Of a DNA stretch of 64,000 bases, positions 1 to 7,968 are shown in pieces. Positions within the stretch are counted from its first letter, which is position 1; each line of letters begins with the position of its first letter. The notes beneath the pieces were generated by a model. The model had not been told where the DNA came from and ran no database searches. It saw nothing but the letters and a program-made list of their open reading frames with translations. A program made the translations under genes and the position numbers. The stretch comes from Actinomadura macrotermitis (GTDB taxonomy: Bacteria > Actinomycetota > Actinomycetes > Streptosporangiales > Streptosporangiaceae): the NCBI RefSeq assembly GCF_009604375.1, contig NZ_WEGH01000003.1:496001-560000 (forward strand). Direction: 5' to 3'.

Positions 1-276
1 CAGGAAGACGCGCTCGCCGGCGATCGCCATCCGGGTGATGCGGCGGCCGTCCAGGTAGGTGCCGTTGGTGCTGACGTCCTCGATCGTCCAGTGCCCCTGC
101 TCGGGGCGGATCACCGCGTGCCGCCACGACACCCGCGGCTCGTCGACCACGATGTCGGCGGCCGGATCGCGGCCGACGTGGTAGACGGCACCGGGGCGGA
201 GCCGGTGCACGCCGTTCCTGGTGCGGACGACCAGGACCGGCGCGGCCAGGGAATCGGCGGAAGGACCAGCCGTCAT
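1..276 (-). CDS. FHA-domain protein, N-terminal part (runs off the left edge)
   Basis: An ATG at 276 on the minus strand opens a frame that stays open to base 1. The 92 visible residues form a forkhead-associated domain: GRDPAADIVVD (about 32-42), then a conserved Ser/His stretch WRHAVIR, then STNGTYLDGRRI near residue 72. FHA domains bind phosphothreonine peptides and report Ser/Thr kinase signalling. An FHA domain at the very N-terminus followed by more protein fits FHA-fused ABC transporters of the Mycobacterium Rv1747 type, but the rest is outside the window, so only the domain is certain. Confidence 0.8.
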   Translation of the reverse strand, partial: MTAGPSADSLAAPVLVVRTRNGVHRLRPGAVYHVGRDPAADIVVDEPRVSWRHAVIRPEQGHWTIEDVSTNGTYLDGRRITRMAIAGERVFL

Positions 277-373
277 GATGTGGAGTCTATGGGCATCCAT
301 TCCTTGTGCGGGAGGACATTGACACGGGGACTTTTGCGGAATTAAGTGAGTCCATGCTGAGGCGTCGGGTCTG

Positions 374-1069
374 GTGACCGCCACCCGGGAGTTCCAGCCG
401 CCGCAGCGCCGGGCGCGCCGGTGGCCCTACTTCCTGGTGATCGTCTGCGCCGTGCTGGTCGGGGCGCTGGTGGTCGGCGACCGCGCCGCCGCCTCCTACG
501 CCGAGGGCACGATGGCGGAGGAGATTCAGAAAGAGGGATTTCCGGCCAAGCCGGAAGTGAGCATCAAAGGCTTCCCCTTCCTCACCCAGGCCCTGTCGCG
601 GCACTTCGGGGACGTGCGGCTGAAGGCCCGCGACCTCAAGGAGGGGCCGCTCACCATCACCTCGCTGGACGTGCGGGCCCGGGACGTGCGGGTCGACTCG
701 GGCTACCGCAGCGGCACCCTCGGCTCGGTCGAGGGCACCGCGTTCGTCAGCTTCGGCGACCTGGCGGGCGCGAGCGACACCCCGGGGCTGGTGCTGAGCT
801 CGGCCGGGCCGACCACCGTCCGGGCCAAGATGGACCTCGGGGTCACCGACGCCGAGGCGACCGCGACGGTGGTCAAGGAGGGCGACAACATCCACGTGAA
901 GGGCGCCCGGGTCGAGGGCGTCCCGCTCGACTCGCTCGGCGCGCCGCTGGACTTCACCGTGCCGGTGAAGGGGCTGCCGCTCGGGATGGCCTTCCAGAGC
1001 CTGACGGTGACGTCCAAGGGCGTCACGCTCCGCGTCACCGGCAGCAAGGTCGCCTTCACCGACAAATAG
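374..1069 (+). CDS. DUF2993 (LmeA-like) membrane-anchored protein
   Basis: The 231-residue product starts at a GTG and has one N-terminal membrane segment (about residues 17-37) followed by an extracytoplasmic domain. The sequence EIQKEGFPAKPEVSIKGFPF and the later repeating beta-strand pattern match DUF2993, whose mycobacterial member LmeA binds phospholipid and takes part in lipomannan maturation. The likely role is therefore lipid binding at the outer face of the membrane; this is family inference. It diverges from the FHA gene and is followed, four bases after its stop, by the convergent end of the next gene. No strong ribosome-binding site is visible before the GTG. Confidence 0.75.
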   Translation: MTATREFQPPQRRARRWPYFLVIVCAVLVGALVVGDRAAASYAEGTMAEEIQKEGFPAKPEVSIKGFPFLTQALSRHFGDVRLKARDLKEGPLTITSLDVRARDVRVDSGYRSGTLGSVEGTAFVSFGDLAGASDTPGLVLSSAGPTTVRAKMDLGVTDAEATATVVKEGDNIHVKGARVEGVPLDSLGAPLDFTVPVKGLPLGMAFQSLTVTSKGVTLRVTGSKVAFTDK

Positions 1070-1072
1070 CGC

Positions 1073-1459
1073 TCAGTCGCCGCCGTCGGTGAGGATCTCG
1101 GCGACCTGGCGGGCGGTGTCGGTGGGCAGCGGTGCGGGCAGCCCGCGCCAGCGGCGGACCGCCATCAGCGCGGCGCCCGCGGCGCCGCCGCTGTAGGCGG
1201 TGGCGGCCACCAGCGCGGCGACCTCGGGCGACAGCTTCTTCTCCAGCAGCATCACGTTGAGCCGGTAGGACGCGGCGGTGGCGAAGACGCCGAACGTGCC
1301 GGCCAGGGCGCCCATCCTCAGCGCCGGGACGCGCTGGCGGGCCTTGTCGGCCATCTCGCGCTGGGCGGCGTCCAGCACCTGGCGGGCGAGCTGGAGGTTC
1401 TGCTCCATGCCGTCCCCGCTCTTGACCACCTTCTTCGACTGACGTGACCTGCTGCTCAT
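1073..1459 (-). CDS. Small membrane protein resembling holin-superfamily (DUF1469) proteins
   Basis: The frame is open further upstream (to 1507), but the ATG at 1459, giving MSSRSRQSKK, is the more natural start; this yields 128 residues. A charged helical N-terminal part (to about 60) is followed by two hydrophobic segments near 63-80 and 88-112, with a short acidic tail ending TDGGD. This arrangement resembles actinobacterial phage-holin-family/DUF1469 proteins, which are small envelope proteins of unclear function and not usually prophage remnants. No phage genes are nearby. Function is unknown. Confidence 0.55.
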   Translation of the reverse strand: MSSRSRQSKKVVKSGDGMEQNLQLARQVLDAAQREMADKARQRVPALRMGALAGTFGVFATAASYRLNVMLLEKKLSPEVAALVAATAYSGGAAGAALMAVRRWRGLPAPLPTDTARQVAEILTDGGD

Positions 1460-1603
1460 GGCCGTTCCGTACCCATAGAACAAAAATGGACACATCGCTG
1501 AGGGCACCGCCGGAAGGTCAGGTCAATGTCACCGTTCGCCATCCTTTGAGTACGGTAAGTTATCGGCCCGGGGACCTGTCGCCGAGTGAGAGGGCCGTGC
1601 CGC

Positions 1604-3961
1604 GTGCAACCGTTCGAGCTGCCCGAGTTCTACGTCCCGCATCCCGCCCGGCTCCACCCGCACCTGGAGGGGGCGCGGGCGCACAGCACCGCGTGGGCCC
1701 GCCGGATGGGGATGCTCGACGACACCCGCGACCCCGGCACGCCGGAGATCTGGGACGAGGCCGAGCTGGACGCGCACGACTACCCGCTGCTGTGCGCCTA
1801 CACCCACCCCGACTGCTCGCCCGCGGACCTGGAGCTGATCACCGACTGGTACGTGTGGGTGTTCTACTTCGACGACCACTTCCTGGAGGTCTACAAGCGC
1901 ACCCGCGACCAGGAGGGCGCCCGCGCCTACCTGGACCGGCTGGCGGCGTTCATGGAGCCCGGGTGCGCCCTGGAGCCGGCCAACGCGGCCGAGCGGGGGC
2001 TGGCCGACCTGTGGGCGCGGACCGTCCCGGCGATGTCGGACGCGTGGCGGCGGCGGTTCACCGAGAGCACCGACGCGCTGCTGCGCGAGTCGCTGTGGGA
2101 GCTGTCCAACATCAGCGAGGCGCGGCTGGCCAACCCGATCGAGTACGTCGAGATGCGCCGCCGGGTCGGCGGGGCGCCCTGGTCGGCCGACCTGGTCGAG
2201 GTCGCGGCGCGCGCCGAGGTGCCCGAGCGGGTGGTGGCGACCCGGCCGCTGCGGGTGCTGAAGGACACCTTCGCCGACGGGGTGCACCTGCGCAACGACA
2301 TCTTCTCCTACCAGCGCGAGACCGAGACCGAGGGCGAGATCAACAACTGCGTGCTCGTGGTGCGGCACTTCCTCGGCGTCGGGCCGCAGCAGGCCGCCGA
2401 CACCGTCAACGAGCTGCTCACCTCCCGGCTGAAGCAGTTCGAGAACACCGTCTTCACCGAACTGCCGATCCTGTTCGCCGAGCAGGCCCTGGACCCGGCC
2501 GAGCGGGCCGCCGTCCTCGCCTACGCCAAGGGGCTGCAGGACTGGCAGTCGGGCGGGCACGAGTGGCACCTGCGGTCCAGCCGGTACATGAACAAGGGGG
2601 CGGCGCAGGGGACCGGCCTCGGCATGGCGGCGGCGCGCGTCCCGGCCCTGCTGAAGGCGGCGGACAAGGGCTACGTGCACGTCCCCTACGAGCGCGTCGG
2701 GCCGACCCGCTGGCCCGACTTCGCGCTGCCCTACCCCGCGCGGACCAACCCGCACGGCGAGCGGGCCCGGCGGCGCTGCGTCACCTGGTGCGCCGAGATG
2801 GGCATGTTCGAGCCGGTCGCCCGGCACCCCGTCCCGATCTGGACGGCCGACTACCTGGCCGGGATGGACCTCGCGCTCTGCGCGGAGACCATCGCCCCCG
2901 ACGTGTCCGCCGAGGCGCTGGAGCTGTCGACGCAGTGGCTGGCCTGGGGCACCTACGCCGACGACTACTTCCCCGGCATCTTCGGCCGTGACCGCGACAT
3001 GCCGGGCGCCAGGGCGTTCTGCGCGCGCGTCCCGCTGTTCATGCCGCTGGACTGCGGGGAGACGCCCGCCCCGGCCAACCCCGTCGAGGCGGGCCTGGCC
3101 GACCTGTGGAAGCGCACCGCGGCGCCCATGTCGCCCGGCCAGCGCGAGCAGTTCCACCACGCCGTCGCGACGATGACCGAGAGCTGGCTGTGGGAGCTGG
3201 CCGGGCACATCCAGCGGCGGGTGGCCGACCCGATCGACTACCTGGAGATGCGGCGCCGCACGTTCGGGTCGGAGCTGACGATGAGCCTGTCCCGGATCGG
3301 ACACGGCACCGATCTCCCGCCGGAGCTGTTCGCCGCCCGCGGCATGCGCGAGCTGGAGGCGGCGGCGATGGACTACGGCACTCTGACCAACGACGTCTTC
3401 TCCTACCAGAAGGAGATCGAGTTCGAGGGGGAGCTCTGCAACGGCGTCCTGGCCGTCCAGGAGTTCCTGCGCTGCTCCCGCGAGCGCGCCACCGCGATCG
3501 TCGCCGACCTGAGGACGGCGCGGCTGCGCCAGTTCGAGCACCTGGCGGCCACCGAGGTCCCCCGGCTGGCGGACGCGCTCGGGCTGGACGACGCCGCCCG
3601 CGCGAGCCTGGACGCCTACCTGCAGGAGATCCGCGACTGGATGACCGGCGTGCTGAAGTGGCATATGGGGACCAACCGCTACAACGAGATGGTCCTCCGG
3701 CGCCGGTACGCGCCCTCGCCGTTCCGCATCGGCTCCTCGGGTCTCGGCGCGTCGGCGTCGGCGCCGGCCCCGCGGCCGCGCGCGGAGGTCCACCGGGGCG
3801 AAGCCGGGCAGGTCCGGGCCGGGCAGGTCCGGGCCGGGCAGGTCCGGGCCGGGCAGGTCCGGGCCGTGCCTGCGGACGACCTCCGGTGCGATCGGGAACG
3901 GTCGTGCGATCGGCCCTGGCCGAGCGGCGAAACACCGCGGACAGACCTGCCATCCATGTAA
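1604..3961 (+). CDS. geoA: Geosmin synthase (germacradienol/geosmin synthase), bifunctional terpene cyclase
   Basis: This 785-residue protein converts farnesyl diphosphate to germacradienol (N-terminal domain) and then to geosmin (C-terminal domain). The N-terminal half has DDHFLE (residues 90-95) and NDIFSYQRE (from 231), which bind Mg2+-diphosphate; the C-terminal half has DDYFP (from 453) and NDVFSYQKE (from 596). I place the start at the GTG at 1604, preceded by GAGAGG, giving MQPFELPEFYVPHPARL as in known geosmin synthases; an in-frame GTG at 1586 would add six residues. The protein is longer than the usual 720-770 residues because the frame runs through a 15-bp tandem repeat into a low-complexity tail. 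Both catalytic halves look intact. Confidence 0.95.
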   Translation: MQPFELPEFYVPHPARLHPHLEGARAHSTAWARRMGMLDDTRDPGTPEIWDEAELDAHDYPLLCAYTHPDCSPADLELITDWYVWVFYFDDHFLEVYKRTRDQEGARAYLDRLAAFMEPGCALEPANAAERGLADLWARTVPAMSDAWRRRFTESTDALLRESLWELSNISEARLANPIEYVEMRRRVGGAPWSADLVEVAARAEVPERVVATRPLRVLKDTFADGVHLRNDIFSYQRETETEGEINNCVLVVRHFLGVGPQQAADTVNELLTSRLKQFENTVFTELPILFAEQALDPAERAAVLAYAKGLQDWQSGGHEWHLRSSRYMNKGAAQGTGLGMAAARVPALLKAADKGYVHVPYERVGPTRWPDFALPYPARTNPHGERARRRCVTWCAEMGMFEPVARHPVPIWTADYLAGMDLALCAETIAPDVSAEALELSTQWLAWGTYADDYFPGIFGRDRDMPGARAFCARVPLFMPLDCGETPAPANPVEAGLADLWKRTAAPMSPGQREQFHHAVATMTESWLWELAGHIQRRVADPIDYLEMRRRTFGSELTMSLSRIGHGTDLPPELFAARGMRELEAAAMDYGTLTNDVFSYQKEIEFEGELCNGVLAVQEFLRCSRERATAIVADLRTARLRQFEHLAATEVPRLADALGLDDAARASLDAYLQEIRDWMTGVLKWHMGTNRYNEMVLRRRYAPSPFRIGSSGLGASASAPAPRPRAEVHRGEAGQVRAGQVRAGQVRAGQVRAVPADDLRCDRERSCDRPWPSGETPRTDLPSM
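3806..3865. repeat. Four perfect tandem copies of a 15-bp unit in the geosmin synthase tail
   Basis: The unit GGGCAGGTCCGGGCC occurs four times without mismatch at 3806-3820, 3821-3835, 3836-3850 and 3851-3865. As 15 is divisible by three, each copy adds five residues of the form GQVRA to the C-terminal tail without shifting the frame. Such arrays change copy number by slippage. The repeat lies outside the catalytic domains. Confidence 0.95.
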
Positions 3962-3971
3962 GGTCTCCTGC

Positions 3972-4766
3972 ATGACAGGACAGCGGTCCACCCGGTCGAG
4001 CGGTTACCGGGAGCGCAACTCCACCGCCGACCGCGCCCTCGACATCCTGCTGCTCTTCGACGACTCCCGGCTCGTCCTCAGCGGCCAGGAGGTGGCCGAC
4101 CGGCTCGGTGTCGCCCGTTCCACCGCCTACCGCTACCTGCAGAGCCTGGCGTCGTCGGGGTTCATCGAGGAGCAGCGGCCGGCCGGGTACCGCCTCGGCC
4201 CCCGCGTCTTCGAGCTGGCCCGGCTCGCCCGCAAGGGCGTCGGGCTGTCGGAGATCGCCCGGCCGGTGATGCGCGGGCTGACCGAGGCGGTCGGCGAGAC
4301 GGCGCTGCTCACCCGCCGGACGGGCGCCACCGTGGTCTGCCTGGAGCGCGAGGAGACCGACCATCCGGTCCGGCTCTCCTACGAGCGCGGGCACGTGCTG
4401 CCGGTCAACGCGGGCGCGGCGGCGCTGGTCCTGCTGGCCTGGGCGCCCGAGCGGGAGGTCACCGAGGTGATCGAGCAGAGCGGGCTGCCCCGGTTCACCG
4501 GCGCGACGGTGACCGACGCGGACGTGCTGCGCGAGCGGCTGGCCGAGATCAGGGCCGCGGGCGTGGCCGTCACCCGCGGCGAACTGGACGCCGAGGTGCT
4601 GGGCGTCGCCGCCCCGATCCGCGGCGAGCACGGCGACGTCGTGGCGGCCGTGAGCATCGCCGCGCTGTCGCACCGGGTCCCCGAGGAGCGGGTGCCCGAG
4701 GTGGCGGACGCGGTCCGCGCGGCCGCCGCCGCGATCACCGAAAGGCTCGCCGTCCTCGCGTCCTGA
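3972..4766 (+). CDS. IclR-family transcriptional regulator
   Basis: The 264-residue protein has an N-terminal winged helix-turn-helix (about residues 18-80; GQEVADRLGVARSTAYRYLQ is the recognition region) and a C-terminal IclR effector domain (about 95-260) with the typical ending GVAAPIRGEHGDVVAAVSI. IclR proteins usually control catabolic operons in response to small organic acids. The gene starts 10 bp after geosmin synthase but is closed by its own terminator, and the ABC importer and aromatic catabolic operon follow downstream. It is the best local candidate regulator for those; the palindrome at 4987-5005 is a possible target. That link is inferred. Confidence 0.9.
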   Translation: MTGQRSTRSSGYRERNSTADRALDILLLFDDSRLVLSGQEVADRLGVARSTAYRYLQSLASSGFIEEQRPAGYRLGPRVFELARLARKGVGLSEIARPVMRGLTEAVGETALLTRRTGATVVCLEREETDHPVRLSYERGHVLPVNAGAAALVLLAWAPEREVTEVIEQSGLPRFTGATVTDADVLRERLAEIRAAGVAVTRGELDAEVLGVAAPIRGEHGDVVAAVSIAALSHRVPEERVPEVADAVRAAAAAITERLAVLAS

Positions 4767-4785
4767 CCTGCGCTCATAGCGCTTC

Positions 4786-4820
4786 GCGGCCCCGGAGAAC
4801 CCGCCGGGGCCGCTTTTTTT
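4786..4820 (+). terminator. Rho-independent terminator after the IclR gene
   Basis: Arms GCGGCCCCGG (4786-4795) and CCGGGGCCGC (4804-4813) pair perfectly over 10 bp with an 8-base loop, followed directly by seven T residues (4814-4820). This is a textbook intrinsic terminator and separates the IclR gene from the ABC importer. Confidence 0.95.
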
Positions 4821-4909
4821 CGGCGGTCGCGCGACCCTTGTCCTAGATGTCCGGACCGCCCTGTCTTCCCAGCTCAGAGGTGTGTCCCATATAACAGGAG
4901 CACTGTCTT

Positions 4910-4928
4910 TCACACCAGGACGGTGTGA
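4910..4928. promoter_or_regulatory. Upstream palindrome before the ABC importer promoter
   Basis: TCACACC-AGGAC-GGTGTGA is a perfect 7-bp inverted repeat with a 5-bp centre, about 20 bp upstream of the proposed -35 box. Its position suits an activator or a second regulator site. The binding protein is unknown. Confidence 0.5.
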
Positions 4929-4947
4929 CGGAGGCAACAGTGCCCCC

Positions 4948-4976
4948 TTGTCGCCACCCCACCTCAGTTGCATAAT
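4948..4976 (+). promoter_or_regulatory. Probable promoter of the ABC importer operon
   Basis: TTGTCG (4948-4953) and CATAAT (4971-4976) resemble -35 and -10 boxes of the housekeeping sigma factor and are separated by the ideal 17 bp. Transcription would start near 4983, about 44 bp upstream of the first gene and just before the palindrome at 4987-5005. Confidence 0.6.
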
Positions 4977-4986
4977 TCAGGACCAC

Positions 4987-5005
4987 TGTCCCGCAAAGCG
5001 GGACA
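4987..5005. promoter_or_regulatory. Operator-like palindrome just downstream of the promoter
   Basis: TGTCCCGC-AAA-GCGGGACA is a perfect 8-bp inverted repeat with a 3-bp centre. It sits a few bases after the predicted transcription start, where a bound repressor would block transcription. Short spacer-3 palindromes of this sort are common IclR-family targets, and an IclR gene lies immediately upstream; the pairing is inferred. Confidence 0.55.
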
Positions 5006-5026
5006 TGGCCGAGGAGGAGGGTTCGG

Positions 5027-6181
5027 ATGGGGCTCCACCCGAGAGGGCCGGGCACGCGCCGGCCGTGGCGGTCCGCCGTGACGGCGGCGACGTTGATGAC
5101 GCTGATCGCGGGGGCCGCGGCCGGCTGCGGCTCCGACACCGGCGACAAGGCCGCCGCCACCCAGGCGGCGGGCGCCGCCAAGGACCGGCTGGCCGCCACC
5201 CCGGCGCTGGCCGAGCTGGTCGCCGCCGCCAAGAAGGAGGGCGCGCTCGACCTCAACTGGGGCTTCGACGGGCGCGACACCGGCAAGGTCCTGACCGACA
5301 CCTTCAAGCGGGCGTACGGGCTGGACATCAAGATCACGCTGACGCCCAACCAGAACCAGCCGGGCAACGCCGCCAAGCTGGCGCAGGAGTACAAGGCCAA
5401 GTCGCCCGCCTCCACCGACGCCTACCTCGGCAGCCCCGAGCTCGTCCTCGGCCTCGGCCCGAAGCGCGACGACGTGCTGGCGAAGGTCGACTGGACCGCG
5501 TTCGCGCCGTGGACCAAGGGCCTGGCGAACAACGACGGCAGCGCGCTGACCTTCGTCGACCTCATCCCCGGCTTCACCTACAACACCACCCAGCTCGCCC
5601 AGAACGCGGTGCCCGCCACCGCGCAGGACGTGCTCAAGGTGGGCAAGCCCGTCGCCAGCACCCCCTACGCGGCGCAGTTCAACGTGCTCGGGACCAAGGA
5701 GGGCATGGGCGCCGACGGGCTGCGCGCCTACCTCAAGGGCTTCAAGGCGGCCGGCTTCCTCGGCTGCGGCGAGCTGAACCGGATCGCCTCCGGCGAGTTC
5801 GCCGCGATGTGGATCTCCTGCGGCAAGAACATCGCCGACGTCTTCGCCGCGCAGGGCGCGCCGCTGAAGACCGCGGTGCTGAAGGACGCGGCGATCACCT
5901 CCACCCGCTACGCCGCCGTCCCCAAGAACGCCCGGCACCCGAACGCCGCCAAGCTCTGGGTGAGCTGGCTGCTGACGCCCGAGGCGCAGAAGATCGTCTT
6001 CGAACACGACTTCGCCGACAACCACCGCGTCGCCGGCAGCCGGACGGCCGGGCAGCTCGCCGAGTACGAGAAGCAGGGGGTGAAGTTCACCCGCGTCGAC
6101 TACGAGTTCACCCTCGCCCACCCCGAGCTCTACAACCCCAAGTTCAAGGGTGAGCTGGTCTCCCTGCTGACGAACAAATGA
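5027..6181 (+). CDS. ABC transporter substrate-binding lipoprotein (family 1 extracellular solute-binding)
   Basis: The 384-residue protein begins with a lipoprotein signal peptide (arginine-rich start, hydrophobic core about 16-30, lipobox AGAAAGC with Cys34). The mature part has the two-lobe layout of Fe3+/spermidine/putrescine-type binding proteins, for example DLNWGFDGRDTGKVL near residue 67 and PKNARHPNAAKLWVSWLLTP near residue 300. It would capture a solute outside the membrane and pass it to the permease encoded next. An AGGAGGAGGG ribosome-binding site (5011-5020) precedes the ATG at 5027. Its stop overlaps the permease start by four bases. Substrate is unknown; with the adjacent IclR gene and catabolic operon, an organic acid is more likely than iron. 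Confidence 0.85.
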   Translation: MGLHPRGPGTRRPWRSAVTAATLMTLIAGAAAGCGSDTGDKAAATQAAGAAKDRLAATPALAELVAAAKKEGALDLNWGFDGRDTGKVLTDTFKRAYGLDIKITLTPNQNQPGNAAKLAQEYKAKSPASTDAYLGSPELVLGLGPKRDDVLAKVDWTAFAPWTKGLANNDGSALTFVDLIPGFTYNTTQLAQNAVPATAQDVLKVGKPVASTPYAAQFNVLGTKEGMGADGLRAYLKGFKAAGFLGCGELNRIASGEFAAMWISCGKNIADVFAAQGAPLKTAVLKDAAITSTRYAAVPKNARHPNAAKLWVSWLLTPEAQKIVFEHDFADNHRVAGSRTAGQLAEYEKQGVKFTRVDYEFTLAHPELYNPKFKGELVSLLTNK

Positions 6182-7968
6182 CGCAGCTCACCACCGGTCC
6201 CGGCGGCGGCTCCGCCGGGACCGCGCCGCCCCGCCCGCCGCGACCGCCGGACGAGGGGGGCCGGCCCCGGCGGCGGCCCTCCGCGCTGGCCGTCCCGACC
6301 GCCCTGATCACCGTGCCCGCCCTCTGCGTCGCCGGGCTGCTCGCGCTGGTGGTCGTCCTCGGCTTCCGCGCCCACGGCTCGCCCGACGGCGCGTTCACCC
6401 TGGCCAACCACCGGGCGCTGTTCGGCGACGCCCAGGTGTGGGAGGTCGTGCGCAACACCCTGGTCTACGTCGCGGTGACCCTGGCCGTGGCGCTGTTCCT
6501 CGGCACCGCGATCGCGCTGCTGGTGGAGCGCACCGACTTCGGCTGGGAGCGCACCGTCGGCACGGTGATGGTGCTGCGCATCCTCATCCCCGGCTTCTTC
6601 ACCGCGATGGGGTGGATCTTCCTGTTCCACCCGCGCATCGGCGCGGTCAACCAGTGGCTGATGGAGGGGTTCGGGCTGGCCGAGGCCCCGGTCGACATCG
6701 TGTCGCTGGCCGGCATGGGCCTCGTCGAGGGCCTCGCGCTGTCGGCGCTGGTCTTCACGATGGTCTCCAGCGGGCTGCGCACGCTCGACGGGTCGCTGGA
6801 AGAGGCGGCGCGGGCGTCGGGCGCCGGGCCGTGGACGGTGCTGCGGCGGGTCACGCTGCCGCTGATCCGCCCCAGCCTGCTCGGCGCCGGGCTGTTCGCC
6901 GGCACGATCGCGATCTCCTCGCTGGACATCCCGCTGATCATGGGGCTGTCCAACCGGATCTATGTGTTCAGCAGCTACCTGTACGTGGCGGCCAACCCCT
7001 CGGCCGGGCAGCCCGAGTACGGCGTGCCGGCCGCGTTCAGCGGCGTGATGATCCTGCTCGGGCTGGCGTTCAGCCTGTGGTACCAGCGCACGCTGCGGGC
7101 GGGCCGCAAGTACCAGGTCGTGGCGGGCAAGGGCCACCGCCCGGCCCGCGTCCGGCTCGGCCGGTGGCGCTGGGCGGCCTGGCTGCTGGTCGGCGGCTAC
7201 TTCCTCTGGTCGACCCTGCTGCCGATGCTCATGGTCGTGTGGATCTCGCTGCTGCCGTTCGTGCAGAAGCCGTCGGCCAAGGCGCTGGAGGTGGTGTCGC
7301 TCGACAACTACCGGCACCTGGACTGGGCGTTCGTCGGGCGCGGGCTGCGCACGTCGGCCGAGCTCATGGTGCTGGCGCCGACGCTCGCGGTGCTGATGAG
7401 CCTGGCGTTCGCGTTCGTCGTCGTCCGCTCGCGGGGCCGGCACCGGTTCGTCTACGACCTGGTCGCGTTCCTGCCGCAGGCGGTGCCGAGCACCGTCTTC
7501 GCGTTCGGCGCGATGATCGCCGCGCTGTACTGGACCCGAGGCTGGTACGGGCTGTACGGCACGCTGACGCTGCTGGTCGTGGTGACCGCGCTGATCCAGC
7601 TGGCGTTCGGCACCCGCATGTTCAACGCCGGGCTGCTGCAGATCCACACCGAGCTGGAGGAGGCCGCGGCGATGTCGGGCGCGCGGTCCTGGACCGCCGT
7701 CCGCCGGATCACGCTGCCGCTGCTGCGCCCGGTGCTGACCTACACCTGGCTGTGGCTGGCGCTGCTCAGCCTGCGCGACCTCACCGTGCCGACGCTGGTC
7801 GGCGGCCAGGACACCCTGACGCTCTCGGTGGCGTCGTGGACGCTGTTCAGCACCGGCCAGGTGGGCGCGTCCTCCGCGCTCACCCTGCTGATGATCGGCT
7901 GCATGACCCCGATCGTGGTGCTGTTCCTCCTGCTCACGCGCAAGAACGAAGGGAAGGCGATCTCATGA
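6178..7968 (+). CDS. ABC transporter permease, double-length (two fused permease domains)
   Basis: At 596 residues the protein carries two complete permease modules in tandem. Each has the cytoplasmic EAA loop that docks the ATPase: LEEAARASGAGPWTVLRRVT (about residue 205) and LEEAAAMSGARSWTAVRRIT (about residue 495). About twelve hydrophobic segments are visible. This architecture is that of FbpB/SfuB-like importers, in which one chain replaces a permease dimer. The gene starts at an ATG overlapping the upstream stop (ATGA) and ends overlapping the ATPase start (ATGA), indicating translational coupling. Confidence 0.9.
   Translation: MTQLTTGPGGGSAGTAPPRPPRPPDEGGRPRRRPSALAVPTALITVPALCVAGLLALVVVLGFRAHGSPDGAFTLANHRALFGDAQVWEVVRNTLVYVAVTLAVALFLGTAIALLVERTDFGWERTVGTVMVLRILIPGFFTAMGWIFLFHPRIGAVNQWLMEGFGLAEAPVDIVSLAGMGLVEGLALSALVFTMVSSGLRTLDGSLEEAARASGAGPWTVLRRVTLPLIRPSLLGAGLFAGTIAISSLDIPLIMGLSNRIYVFSSYLYVAANPSAGQPEYGVPAAFSGVMILLGLAFSLWYQRTLRAGRKYQVVAGKGHRPARVRLGRWRWAAWLLVGGYFLWSTLLPMLMVVWISLLPFVQKPSAKALEVVSLDNYRHLDWAFVGRGLRTSAELMVLAPTLAVLMSLAFAFVVVRSRGRHRFVYDLVAFLPQAVPSTVFAFGAMIAALYWTRGWYGLYGTLTLLVVVTALIQLAFGTRMFNAGLLQIHTELEEAAAMSGARSWTAVRRITLPLLRPVLTYTWLWLALLSLRDLTVPTLVGGQDTLTLSVASWTLFSTGQVGASSALTLLMIGCMTPIVVLFLLLTRKNEGKAIS

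Noticed and set aside
1073..1459. Holin-like protein as evidence for a prophage
   Set aside because: Neighbours are ordinary chromosomal genes, and this family is common outside phages.
3806..3865. Tandem 15-bp repeats as a possible CRISPR array
   Set aside because: Copies are directly adjacent with no spacers and keep the reading frame of geosmin synthase.
1529..3991. Long minus-strand frame (820 codons) opposite geosmin synthase
   Set aside because: It is a high-GC shadow: Arg/Pro/Gly/His-rich, without domains, and antisense to a gene with intact catalytic motifs. The same applies to other long antisense frames such as 21257-24994 and 6130-7647.
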